From the NCBI GenBank assembly GCA_023254445.1, contig JALRLN010000001.1:10466-34797 (forward strand): a stretch of DNA of 24,332 bases, written 5' to 3'. Within the stretch, counting starts at the first letter, position 1, and each line of letters starts with the position of its first letter. This document shows positions 8,245 through 16,109 of this stretch, one piece after another. Made by a program: the position numbers and the translations under genes. The DNA comes from Candidatus Poseidoniaceae archaeon (lineage in GTDB: Archaea > Thermoplasmatota > Poseidoniia > Poseidoniales > Poseidoniaceae). The notes under the pieces were generated by a model. The model did not search any database, was not told the DNA's origin, and saw only the letters and a program-made list of their open reading frames with translations.

Positions 8245-8829
8245 ATGCGGCGCATCGAAGAGAGTCGAGAGATCCTCTACGTCATCCGTGCGATGGACGT
8301 GATGATGTCCTCTGGGGTGGGCCTTGAAGCAGCCATGCACACCATTGGCCGCGGTGGGTACGGCGTGATTTCGGAAGATTTTGCCGGGGTCCTCAAGCGA
8401 CTTCAATCCGGGAAGTCGCCTGGCCTCGACAAGGAAATCAAGAAACTCATGACCACGAGCGAGACCGACGGCTACCGCAAATTGCTCAACACCCTCCACA
8501 CCAACCTTACGCAAAACACGGACGTCATCGAAACCCTTCGTAAACTCGGCTCCCGGATGGAGGAAGAGCGCTCGGAAGCCGTGAAGGAATACATCGAGGG
8601 CCTTGGGGGACTTCCTGAAACCATGCTCTCCGTGGGCATGTTGTCGCCCATCCTCATCGCGGTCTTGGCCCTCGCCCCTCAGATCGTTCCGAAAGACCTC
8701 CAGGGCATGCTCGGACTCTCGGGCTTGATCCCCATCCTTCCAGTGATCACGGTCGGCGGTCTCGGCGCCACGGTGCTGCTGATGGCGTTCATCGGGCGGA
8801 AAGCCCACACCACCGATCCGGGCTTGTGA
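8245..8829 (+). CDS. Single-domain GspF/T2SF membrane protein, TadC-like
   Basis: A 194-residue inner-membrane platform protein for a type IV filament. Residues about 10-115 form the cytoplasmic helical T2SF domain (YVIRAMDVMMSSGVGLEAAM near the start; SRMEEERSEAVKEYIEGLG near the end). Hydrophobic segments follow at about 127-148 and 158-184. Archaeal platform proteins such as FlaJ/ArlJ usually fuse two T2SF domains in one long chain; here they are two separate genes, as in bacterial TadB-TadC. The start ATG at 8245 follows GGGAGGGA at 8231-8238. The next gene begins 9 bases after the stop. Which of the two is 'TadB' and which 'TadC' is inferred from order only. Confidence 0.78.
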   Translation: MRRIEESREILYVIRAMDVMMSSGVGLEAAMHTIGRGGYGVISEDFAGVLKRLQSGKSPGLDKEIKKLMTTSETDGYRKLLNTLHTNLTQNTDVIETLRKLGSRMEEERSEAVKEYIEGLGGLPETMLSVGMLSPILIAVLALAPQIVPKDLQGMLGLSGLIPILPVITVGGLGATVLLMAFIGRKAHTTDPGL

Positions 8830-8838
8830 GGTGAGACC

Positions 8839-9570
8839 ATGTTCTGGAGGCTCATTGAATCCTTCAACGACAACCTGCCCTTGCTGCTTCTTGCGGGCAT
8901 CGGTCTTGCCTTTGCAGCCGGAGGCGTGCCTCCGATGATCGAACGCCGGCGCCGGCGAGCCGTGGAAAGTGTGCTCCCCGGTTTCCTTGAATCCCTCAGC
9001 GACGGCGTTGGAGCAGGGCTCGGCCTGCAAGAGGTCATGATGGACCAATCTTCGAACGTTCAGGGCCCCTTCGGTGCCTTGTTGAGCGAAGCCCTGTCCA
9101 AGAGCCACTCTTCGAGTTTTGATGCAGCCTTGGCCTCCTTCGCTACAAGCACCCGTTCTTCACAGGTGCAGCGTGTCGTGCAACTCATCCAGACTGCTGT
9201 CGAACAGAACGCCCCGCTCCAGGCCGTGCTGTACGACCTCGCGAACGACTACCAGCGCCTGAACGACCTCATCGACAAGCGAGAAAAGGACCTCTCCGGG
9301 CTTGTGATGACCATCGTCCTGTTTGTGTGCCTCGGCCTTCCCGGCCTCATCGCCGTGTTGATTGGGCTCTTCGCACCCCCGTCAAAAGGATACCAAATCG
9401 ACAGCATCGCCACGACCTTCTCGATCTTCTTCGGCGCTGCGAGTGCCGTTGCGGTCGCCATTTGCGGCCGGATGCTGGGCCGGATGGACGCCATGCTGTG
9501 GTGGCTTCCGTTCTGGAGCACGCTTTCCATGGGTCTGTTTTACGGAGCCCTGTTGATGATTGGAGGCTGA
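8839..9570 (+). CDS. Single-domain GspF/T2SF membrane protein, TadB-like
   Basis: A 243-residue platform protein, second of the pair. An N-terminal membrane helix (about 13-31) is followed by a basic stretch ERRRRR. A T2SF domain spans about 42-150: LPGFLESLSDGVGAGLGLQE at its start, and QRVVQLIQTAVEQNAPLQAV, a typical T2SF helix, in its middle. Hydrophobic segments follow at about 152-178, 189-213 and 218-241. Together with the preceding gene it would form the membrane base on which the ATPase acts. AGGTGA at 8829-8834 precedes the ATG at 8839. The stop lies 3 bases before the ATPase start. The split is complete: each gene has its own start, ribosome-binding site and membrane segments, so it is not a frameshift of a fused gene. 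Confidence 0.8.
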   Translation: MFWRLIESFNDNLPLLLLAGIGLAFAAGGVPPMIERRRRRAVESVLPGFLESLSDGVGAGLGLQEVMMDQSSNVQGPFGALLSEALSKSHSSSFDAALASFATSTRSSQVQRVVQLIQTAVEQNAPLQAVLYDLANDYQRLNDLIDKREKDLSGLVMTIVLFVCLGLPGLIAVLIGLFAPPSKGYQIDSIATTFSIFFGAASAVAVAICGRMLGRMDAMLWWLPFWSTLSMGLFYGALLMIGG

Positions 9571-9573
9571 GAC

Positions 9574-10809
9574 ATGTCGAACATCCTTGCACAGTACGGG
9601 CGCGTGACAATCTACGAGGAAGACAACCACCCCTCGCCAATTTACCACGTCGAGGGGCCCATCGAGGCCAATCCGTACGGGGACCTCGCTGCCTTGCTCG
9701 AGGACGACGGGCTTGAGGAAGTGATGTACAACGGGGGGACGCAGTGCGTCAAGGTCGCGCACAGGGACCACGGCATGTGCCGCACCAACATCTGGATTGC
9801 CGATGCCGACGGTCAGCAAATCGCAGCCAACATCGCAGCGTTCACCAACGTCCCTCTCGGCGATGGACCTGGCATGGTGCCCATCTTCGACGGCCGCCTT
9901 CCCGATGGCTCCCGTGTGAATGGCACGATTCCTCCTGTCTCGCCAGATGGACCGACCTTGACGATCCGTAAATTCAAGGAGGATCCATTGACGATGATCG
10001 ACCTCATCAACTTCGGCACGGTCAACTTGAGGTTGGCGGCCATGATGTGGGTGTGGATTGAGGGCCTCGATAGCCGTCCCGCAAACTTCGTGATCGCAGG
10101 CGGCACCGGGTCCGGGAAAACCACGACCCTGAACTGCCTTGGCATGTACATTCCATGGCACCGACGCCTGCTCACCGTCGAGGATACGGCTGAACTTCAG
10201 GTGTACCACGACCACTGGCTGCGCATGGAAACGCGCCGTGAACGACCTGATGGTACCCCGGAAGTTGACATGAACGATTGCCTCAAGTCCAGCCTGAGGA
10301 TGCGGCCTGACCGCATCATTGTGGGTGAAGTCCGAAGTTCAGAGGCGGCAACGCTGCTGACCGCGATGAACACCGGCCACGATGGCTCCTTCGGGAGCCT
10401 GCACGCAAACACGGCGCAGGAAACCGTGACGCGCTTGATCAACCCACCCATGAGCGTTCCACCGATCATGCTGACCGGGCTTGACCTGATCATCATTCAG
10501 GCCCGACTTCACGTTCATGGCAGGACGGCGAGGAAGATCGTCGAAGTGGCCGAGGTGGCGGGAATGGAAGGGGACAAACCCCGCCTCAACGCGATCTGGA
10601 AGTACAACGCCAACACCGATGAAATCGAAGAGACCGGCATCCCATCACAGTTTAGGGAGCGCATTTGCAACGCCGCGGGCATCACGCCAGAGGTGTTCGA
10701 GCAGCACGTCCGGCAACGGGAGGCCATCTTGGCCGACCTTCAACAGCGCGACATTCGCGACATCCAGACGGTCACCTCGATCATCCAGAACTTCTACGCG
10801 ACCCGATGA
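9574..10809 (+). CDS. Type IV filament assembly ATPase, TadA/CpaF/FlaI family
   Basis: A 411-residue hexameric secretion ATPase powering filament assembly in the cytoplasm under the T2SF platform. Walker A is GGTGSGKT (176-183). The acidic box (TVEDTAEL, about 201-208), Walker B-like RPDRIIVGEVR (244-254) and His box TGHDGSFGSLHANT (267-280) are in the family order and intact. The N-terminal domain is short and soluble, with the expected DGSRVNGTIPPVS segment near 111-123. TadA/CpaF, archaeal pilus and archaellum ATPases share these motifs; no archaellin, FlaH or other archaellum genes are seen, so a pilus is more likely than an archaellum. The gene starts 3 bases after the TadB-like stop and ends the plus-strand run, 6 bases from the converging SAP-motif gene. 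Confidence 0.9.
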   Translation: MSNILAQYGRVTIYEEDNHPSPIYHVEGPIEANPYGDLAALLEDDGLEEVMYNGGTQCVKVAHRDHGMCRTNIWIADADGQQIAANIAAFTNVPLGDGPGMVPIFDGRLPDGSRVNGTIPPVSPDGPTLTIRKFKEDPLTMIDLINFGTVNLRLAAMMWVWIEGLDSRPANFVIAGGTGSGKTTTLNCLGMYIPWHRRLLTVEDTAELQVYHDHWLRMETRRERPDGTPEVDMNDCLKSSLRMRPDRIIVGEVRSSEAATLLTAMNTGHDGSFGSLHANTAQETVTRLINPPMSVPPIMLTGLDLIIIQARLHVHGRTARKIVEVAEVAGMEGDKPRLNAIWKYNANTDEIEETGIPSQFRERICNAAGITPEVFEQHVRQREAILADLQQRDIRDIQTVTSIIQNFYATR

Positions 10810-10815
10810 GCGGTT

Positions 10816-12741
10816 TCAGCGTTCTTCGAGCATCCGAGAAAGGACCGCATCGGCCCGGTCCACCATGGCCTTGGCGCCGTCCACGCGTCGATCTCGACCG
10901 TCGCGCGCAGCGGGGGGCGTTGGCGCGTCCTCGAGGTCTTCATCGTGCCCAACCGGCACGCGGAAGGCAGCGGCGAGGCTTTGCAGCTCGTGAACAAGGT
11001 CGTCGATTTGGTCGTCCGACACCCGGAGGCCAGGGGCAAGCCGTGGGATTTCCGAGAGCGAAATGAGCCCCATCTCTGCTGCAAGCACCCCTGCACAAGC
11101 CATCACGCGAGGCCGAAGGTTGGCTGTGTTGACCTCAAGCCCTCGTCGCTCAAGGTAGGTCATGATCAGGGCTTCATGACCGGGCTCGATGCGCCCGGTC
11201 GAATCGTCCAGTACAGCAGCGACGAGGTCTTCGAAGGCAGGAAGGCCCCGTTCCAAGCGCTCCAACGTCCGTCGCTCGGTCACGTCAAGGTGGACGCTTC
11301 CGTGGAAGAGCACGCGCAGGGCGCTTTGGCGTCGTGAGGCGACAGGGTCCATCGAGGCACGTTCGGCGAGCAGTTCCACATGCAAGTCGTAGAGGGCGTG
11401 AACACGTCCAGACACCGCGGGTTCAGCGAGGTCCAGGCCAAGGTTGGTGGCTGCGGCGAGGTAGGCTGAGCGAGCCTCTGGGCTGTCGCCCTCCATGGTC
11501 GCGGCGTCCACGGCTTCGAGCAGCATCGGACGATGGTGTTCGAAGGCCCTTACGGCTTCCCGGCCACGCCACGTGGAGGGCCGGTCACGCTGGGCGAGTT
11601 CCTCGTCGGCGCGTCGACGGTCAACGTCGTGAAGTTGTACAAGGATGGCTTGGCGAATGTGTTGCTTGGTGGTATCGAACCCTTGTTGAACGAGGTGATC
11701 GAGGAATGCGTCCACGTCCGCGTTGTCGTGGATGCTGCCAATGCTGAGGTAATGCCTGCAGGACGCCTCAACCTCCGCGGTGCGCCGCTCGAGGTCGTCG
11801 AGGTCCGCCCGCTCGTCAAGGGTCAAGGCGGTGGGTTCCTCAGGCATCGGCTCAGGGGCGAGTTCCTCGAGGGCAGCAGGGCTGACGGCGAACTCCCTCA
11901 AGGCGTCGTCCAATTCAGCGGCCACGTCGCCTCGCGTGACGTCGACGCCTTGCGATTGGAGCGTCATTCGAAGTTCAGTTTCTTCGCCGTCGGTCCACCC
12001 GTCCGGGTGCGCGTCCGCGAAAGCCTCCACAGCCCGTCCAACGTCGCTGGTGGTCGACGCTGCGGGCTCGTCGATGTCCTCGACGTCCTCTGTTGCCGTT
12101 TCGAAGGGGTCCGTCACGTCCACCTGGTCGTCCTCGGGCTGGTTGTGCTGTTCTGACGCCTCCGGTAGAACCGGTGCACCTTCGGGCTGCGGTACCGTGA
12201 TGCCTGTCGCGCCTCCCTCCCTTCGGAGGGCCCGCTTGATTGGCCCCCATGCTCCGCGCTGCATTTCGAGAACCCCCGCTATGCGAGACTGGAGAAGTTG
12301 CTTGGAGCCGGACACCTGCAGGTCGAGCGCCCGTGCCAAGGTTTGGAGGTCGTCCTTGGTCGCTTCTTCCAGCGCTTCCACCGAGAGTCCCTTCGCGTCG
12401 TGGTTCAAGTGAAGGTACAGGCGCTGACGGCGTGCTCGGATGGAGCCAGTTTTCTTGATCCCAAACACTTCGAGGAGGTCCCCTAATTCCACGTTTTTGA
12501 GGTTTGCAAGGCCCTCATCGCTCAGGTCCCAAGCCCCGAGCACCAAGTCTCGAATGAGGCGGGCGCGAAGCAAATCCACGCCGCCCGTTCGTGGCAAGTC
12601 ATACGCCGCTGCAATCGACCGCAGGTCGTCGAGCTTCGCCCGATAGAGTTCCTCAAGCATGGCCGCGGCGTCCACCATTGCTTCAACCCATTCCAATTCC
12701 ACGCCTGTGGGTATATGGGGATTCGCACCAAACACGGCCAT
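10816..12741 (-). CDS. Hypothetical protein with three SAP-like motifs
   Basis: A 641-residue, mainly helical soluble protein. The N-terminus carries three SAP-like helix-turn-helix motifs at about residues 29-66, 78-112 and 123-158, each with the pattern leucine-rich helix, glycine/threonine turn, then a basic helix (for example LPRTGGVDLLRARLI; DLQVSGSKQLLQSRI). SAP motifs usually bind DNA, often AT-rich or structured, sometimes RNA. An acidic, low-complexity linker follows (about 185-235), then a long helical region with no motif I know. The ATG at 12741 gives a 27-residue leader before the first motif; internal ATGs at 12678 or 12660 are possible. It lies 21 bases after the HemC-like gene on the same strand, so the two probably form an operon. 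The three SAP copies are visible; the DNA-binding role is inference. Confidence 0.7.
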   Translation of the reverse strand: MAVFGANPHIPTGVELEWVEAMVDAAAMLEELYRAKLDDLRSIAAAYDLPRTGGVDLLRARLIRDLVLGAWDLSDEGLANLKNVELGDLLEVFGIKKTGSIRARRQRLYLHLNHDAKGLSVEALEEATKDDLQTLARALDLQVSGSKQLLQSRIAGVLEMQRGAWGPIKRALRREGGATGITVPQPEGAPVLPEASEQHNQPEDDQVDVTDPFETATEDVEDIDEPAASTTSDVGRAVEAFADAHPDGWTDGEETELRMTLQSQGVDVTRGDVAAELDDALREFAVSPAALEELAPEPMPEEPTALTLDERADLDDLERRTAEVEASCRHYLSIGSIHDNADVDAFLDHLVQQGFDTTKQHIRQAILVQLHDVDRRRADEELAQRDRPSTWRGREAVRAFEHHRPMLLEAVDAATMEGDSPEARSAYLAAATNLGLDLAEPAVSGRVHALYDLHVELLAERASMDPVASRRQSALRVLFHGSVHLDVTERRTLERLERGLPAFEDLVAAVLDDSTGRIEPGHEALIMTYLERRGLEVNTANLRPRVMACAGVLAAEMGLISLSEIPRLAPGLRVSDDQIDDLVHELQSLAAAFRVPVGHDEDLEDAPTPPAARDGRDRRVDGAKAMVDRADAVLSRMLEER

Positions 12742-12762
12742 TCCACGGCCGACTGGCGACCT

Positions 12763-13851
12763 TCATTCGTCGTCCAAACGCATCATGGACGGGTGGGCTG
12801 CGGCGTACGCTTCCTCGTATTCTCCCATGTAATGCACCCCTCGGCCCAACTCCTCATGGTCTGTGGTCATGGCCTCAAGAAGTTCGGACCATTCCTCCAG
12901 AGCACGTACCATGCCGGAATGTGCTTCCGATTCCGGGAACACACGTTCGCTGGCCGCTGCACCTCGTCCATCGACGCCGAGGGTTTCGATGATGATCTCC
13001 AAGCGGTGGCCCTTCGTCTTGAGGCTGGCTTCAGGGTCAAGCAACGATTCGATGGCGTGTTCATCCTGAACCTTCGCTGCTTCCTGCAGGAGGGTTCCGA
13101 CACGTCGCCGTTCAACGTGGACCCCGGTGATCGATTGCAGGTGTTCGGGGATGGCCTCAAGGATGGCGCGTTCCAACCGGTGGGCGAGCAAGGCTCCAAC
13201 ATCGCTGATGGGGCGCAAGGGCGCTGCTGGGAAACCGGACCGTGCGACGAGCAGGGTGAAACCTCCCAAAGGAGGCGGCACGAAGCGATGTCGGGTGGGG
13301 TCCTCACGGTTGAGTCCCAACGTGTGCCGCCGCGGCGGTCGTCCCTCCAGGCACCGATGCATGGATCGAGGAATCACGTATCCATGCAGGTCGCCCTCGG
13401 TCCGTTGGTCCTCCCAACGGGACATGCGCTCGGCCGCAGTCAGCGTGCACCACGACGGCTCCTCATCGCTCGGGTCCACGAGGATGAGGTCCGGTCGAAA
13501 CCGGCGAAGTTGGCGGTGGAGCAACGGATGATCACAGCCCACACGAGCCCCGTGCTCGAGCATGTCTGGGCGGTCATCGGCCACGAGGATCCATGTGGGT
13601 TCCCGACGGCCGAGGGCGGACGCCACCGTCAAACCGGTCTTGTCCATGCTGGACCATTGCGAGGCTGAAACAGCGATGAGGTCGACGTCGCCGTCAAGCA
13701 AGAGCCGAACCGCGTCGTGCATGCTTGGCAAGGGTTTGGTGACGAAGGTCGGTTCGTTGAGCCCGCTCAACACGCCGTTCGCGTGCGTCGAAGCCATGTC
13801 GTCGTCGTCTGGAGGGAGCGCGACAAGATAGCGCGCGACCTCTTCCTCCAT
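12763..13851 (-). CDS. Hydroxymethylbilane synthase (HemC)-fold protein, apparently catalytically dead
   Basis: A 362-residue protein that aligns by eye with HemC over most of its length. LLLDGDVDLIAVS (51-63) matches HemC LL-x-x-x-x-DIAVHS. GARVGCDHPLLHRQL (101-115) plus RFRPDL (117-122) match VGTSSLRRQ-x-QL followed by RRPDL. VPPPLGGFTLLVARS (191-205) matches PAVGQGA-x-x-IE-x-R. LERAILEAIPEHLQSITG (226-243) matches ERA-x-x-x-x-LEGGCQVPIG. Every functional residue aligned is altered: the catalytic Asp is Gln65, the Cys that carries the dipyrromethane cofactor is Leu238, the paired Arg are Leu110-Leu111, and the RGN segment is acidic. A C-terminal extension follows. So the fold is likely kept and the tetrapyrrole chemistry lost; a binding or scaffold role is possible. 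The ATG at 13851 is chosen because it matches the HemC N-terminus and clears the divergent gene; an upstream start at 13935 would overlap it. Confidence 0.62.
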   Translation of the reverse strand: MEEEVARYLVALPPDDDDMASTHANGVLSGLNEPTFVTKPLPSMHDAVRLLLDGDVDLIAVSASQWSSMDKTGLTVASALGRREPTWILVADDRPDMLEHGARVGCDHPLLHRQLRRFRPDLILVDPSDEEPSWCTLTAAERMSRWEDQRTEGDLHGYVIPRSMHRCLEGRPPRRHTLGLNREDPTRHRFVPPPLGGFTLLVARSGFPAAPLRPISDVGALLAHRLERAILEAIPEHLQSITGVHVERRRVGTLLQEAAKVQDEHAIESLLDPEASLKTKGHRLEIIIETLGVDGRGAAASERVFPESEAHSGMVRALEEWSELLEAMTTDHEELGRGVHYMGEYEEAYAAAHPSMMRLDDE

Positions 13852-13887
13852 CGCCGACCCTCGATGACCTCGGGGCGCTCGACACCC

Positions 13888-13895
13888 GTTAAGAA
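13888..13895 (+). promoter_or_regulatory. Candidate TATA element in the divergent HemC-like / prenyl synthase gap
   Basis: GTTAAGAA is the only AT-rich stretch in the short divergent gap 13852-13918. Its centre lies about 28 bases before the ATG at 13919, the spacing expected for an archaeal TATA box giving a leaderless or nearly leaderless transcript. No ribosome-binding site precedes that ATG. The core is weak and no BRE is obvious. Confidence 0.3.
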
Positions 13896-13918
13896 GGCCA
13901 CCCTCGTGGACGAAAGTG

Positions 13919-14902
13919 ATGTCCACGCTGGCCACCGAGCAGGTGGAACGGCTACTCTCCTTGCGTGAGATGGTGGATGAGTGCCTCGCCTCTCACCTTG
14001 CTGCAGCACGAGAGCAGGGGGACGGCGAGGTTGTTGACCTCGCAGAGCACGTGCTGTTGTCCGGTGGGAAACGGCTCAGGCCGTTGCTGGTGCTGCTCGC
14101 CTACCAAGCTGCGGGTGGGAAGCACCCCGAGGACGTGCTCCCGCTGGCCCTTGCCTTCGAACTGATCCACACCGCGACCCTCGTGCACGACGATATGAAC
14201 GACGAAGCCGACCAGCGACGCGGTCGTACGACGGTTCACCTTCTTGCAGGGTCCGCGAAGGCCATCATCACGGGCGACTGGTTGTTTGTGCAGGGCTTCG
14301 GTCTCGGCGGGAGGTACGATGAGGGTGTTGTGTCCATCATGGCTCGAAGTTGCTCGGACATCGCCGTCTCAGAGTTCCTTCAACTCGATCACATCGATGA
14401 CCTGACCACCTCGCCCGAGGATTACTTGGACATCGTCCGGGGCAAAACCGCAGGTCCGTTCGCCGCCGGCTGTCAGGCAGCGGCGTTGGTCGCTGGACGG
14501 AGCGCCGAGGACGCCGAGCATTTCAGGACCTTCGGCGAGGAACTCGGTGTGGCCTTTCAACTGGTTGACGACCTGCTCGACCTTCGGGGTTCTCCCGATA
14601 TGGGCAAGCCGCGTGGAGTGGACGTTGTTGAAGGGAAAATGACCCTCCCCCTCATCCACGCGCTCACCCTGTCGCATGGTGCCGAACGTGAACGGCTTGC
14701 CACGCTCCTCTCGTCCTTCAAGGAAGCCGATTGGCCCGAACTGATGGACCTGCTTCATCGCTCGTCCTCCTTGGAATACGCTGAGGTTTTGGTGGACTTG
14801 CATCTCGAGCGCGCTGGTGCTGCATTGCAACGCGTCGGTGCTGGACCAGCGGTCCCCTTGATGCTCGACATGCTCCGCGAGGTCGGGGAGCGAACGAGGT
14901 GA
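13919..14902 (+). CDS. Polyprenyl (geranylgeranyl) diphosphate synthase
   Basis: A 327-residue class I isoprenyl diphosphate synthase, condensing isopentenyl diphosphate onto allylic diphosphates to supply the C20 chains of archaeal ether lipids. GGKRLRP (49-55) binds substrate. The first aspartate-rich motif is HDDMNDEADQRRG (90-102), and the second is QLVDDLLDLRGSPDMGKPRG, roughly residues 210-230. Product length is not certain from sequence; geranylgeranyl is expected because the reductase acting on such chains follows 4 bases downstream. The ATG at 13919 is preferred over the GTG at 13916. The gene is divergent from the HemC-like gene and starts the lipid pair. Confidence 0.9.
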   Translation: MSTLATEQVERLLSLREMVDECLASHLAAAREQGDGEVVDLAEHVLLSGGKRLRPLLVLLAYQAAGGKHPEDVLPLALAFELIHTATLVHDDMNDEADQRRGRTTVHLLAGSAKAIITGDWLFVQGFGLGGRYDEGVVSIMARSCSDIAVSEFLQLDHIDDLTTSPEDYLDIVRGKTAGPFAAGCQAAALVAGRSAEDAEHFRTFGEELGVAFQLVDDLLDLRGSPDMGKPRGVDVVEGKMTLPLIHALTLSHGAERERLATLLSSFKEADWPELMDLLHRSSSLEYAEVLVDLHLERAGAALQRVGAGPAVPLMLDMLREVGERTR

Positions 14903-14906
14903 CGCG

Positions 14907-16049
14907 ATGCCCGACATTGAGCATCGGAGCGTCGTTGTGGTCGGGGCTGGGCCCGGAGGGACGAGCTGTGCACGACGGCTTGCTGAGGCAGGGATGGACG
15001 TCCTCGTCCTTGAACGTCGGGCCGTCGTCGGGCACCCAGCACAATGCGGTGAATGCATCCCGAATTGGGGTGAAATTGTGCACACGTTCCGTGGGCTTGA
15101 GAACCATGAGTGGCTCATCGACACCTTCGATGTGCCTGACCGCATCCGTTTGCATCGCCTGGACGCAATGCGGGTGTTCCTGCCCTCGGGTCGCTCCTAC
15201 GATTTCTCCCTCGATGCGTACGCGGGACACCGCGCCCAATTTGACGGCCACCTGGCGGAGCGGGCCGTCGAGGCGGGGGCAGAACTTCGGGTTGGCGTCG
15301 CCCTTCAACGGCTTCACCAGCAGCGTCGAGCAGGGCGTGAGGTTCTGGTGACAAGCGATGGCGGACGTCTTACCTGCGATCATCTCGTTGACGCTTCAGG
15401 TGCGCTCGCTCACGTGGCGCGATTAAGGCACGGGACGGATGCTGCGTGCCGACCCTCGGACCAGGTGCCGACGGTGTACGCGCAGGTGCGTGGTGAGGTG
15501 CCACCGACCTTCGACGTCTTCCTTGGAAGCGTCGCTCCGTCTGGATACGCATGGATCATTCCCAAGGGCCCAGACACCGCCAACGTGGGCCTGGGTGTCC
15601 GTGCAGGCTACCTCGAGGGCCGCTTGAAGGACCACCTCGAACGCTTCTGTTCCACCCTTGGATTCGAGATCTTGGAGGTTGGAGGCGGGTGGATCCCCAT
15701 GGGAGGCCCTGTTCGACGCATGGTCGACGGAAACGCGCTCGCGGTTGGCGACGCGGCGGGCCTGGTCATGCCTTCAAACGGAGGTGGCATCAGCCAGGCC
15801 GTGATTTCGGGCTGCTTTGCCGCCGACGCCATCCTTGACCACGTTCGAGAGGGGGCACCTCTGGAGGCCTACCAGAAGCGTGTGGAGTGGACCTTCGGTC
15901 CTGCCCTTCGGAACTCGTTGCGGTCGAAGCAACTTGGTTACGCGTTCATGCGAAACGATGTGCTGACGGAAGGCATTCTCCGGATGCTCGGCCCCATCGG
16001 AGGCATTCGCCGCGCGATGGAGTGTGGCCGGCCGCTCTGGGTCCTCTGA
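14907..16049 (+). CDS. Geranylgeranyl reductase family FAD-dependent oxidoreductase
   Basis: A 380-residue flavoprotein of the geranylgeranyl reductase family, which saturates the isoprenoid chains of archaeal membrane lipids. The N-terminal Rossmann motif is VVGAGPGG (11-18) with the acidic end of the second strand at VLERR. The family cysteine motif CGEC-IPN (47-53) follows. The second flavin-binding motif is ALAVGDAAGLVMPSNGGGI (about 15737-15793). The length is typical. It begins 4 bases after the prenyl synthase stop, so the lipid pair is a tight operon. Which lipid intermediate it reduces (diphosphate, glycerol phosphate or CDP-archaeol type) cannot be read from sequence. Confidence 0.88.
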   Translation: MPDIEHRSVVVVGAGPGGTSCARRLAEAGMDVLVLERRAVVGHPAQCGECIPNWGEIVHTFRGLENHEWLIDTFDVPDRIRLHRLDAMRVFLPSGRSYDFSLDAYAGHRAQFDGHLAERAVEAGAELRVGVALQRLHQQRRAGREVLVTSDGGRLTCDHLVDASGALAHVARLRHGTDAACRPSDQVPTVYAQVRGEVPPTFDVFLGSVAPSGYAWIIPKGPDTANVGLGVRAGYLEGRLKDHLERFCSTLGFEILEVGGGWIPMGGPVRRMVDGNALAVGDAAGLVMPSNGGGISQAVISGCFAADAILDHVREGAPLEAYQKRVEWTFGPALRNSLRSKQLGYAFMRNDVLTEGILRMLGPIGGIRRAMECGRPLWVL

Positions 16050-16109
16050 GGCGTTCCTTCACTCGTCGAACGCCGAGTGGTTCAAGTCCCGCGGGGCCGA
16101 CCTACGGCC

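Noticed and set aside
9574..10809. Calling the ATPase an archaellum motor (FlaI/ArlI).
   Set aside because: No archaellin, FlaH/ArlH, FlaG or FlaF genes are seen and the platform is split; a pilus-type motor fits better.
12715..13668. Long plus-strand open frame opposite the HemC-like gene.
   Set aside because: Antisense shadow; the minus frame has clear HemC similarity and natural composition.
12763..13851. Calling the HemC-like gene a working hydroxymethylbilane synthase.
   Set aside because: Catalytic Asp, cofactor Cys and substrate Arg residues are all replaced in the alignment.
16073..16095. GCCGAGTGGTTCAAG resembles a tRNA D-arm or T-loop sequence.
   Set aside because: No acceptor, anticodon or paired T-stem can be built around it, and the stretch is only the 60-base gap before the pilin.
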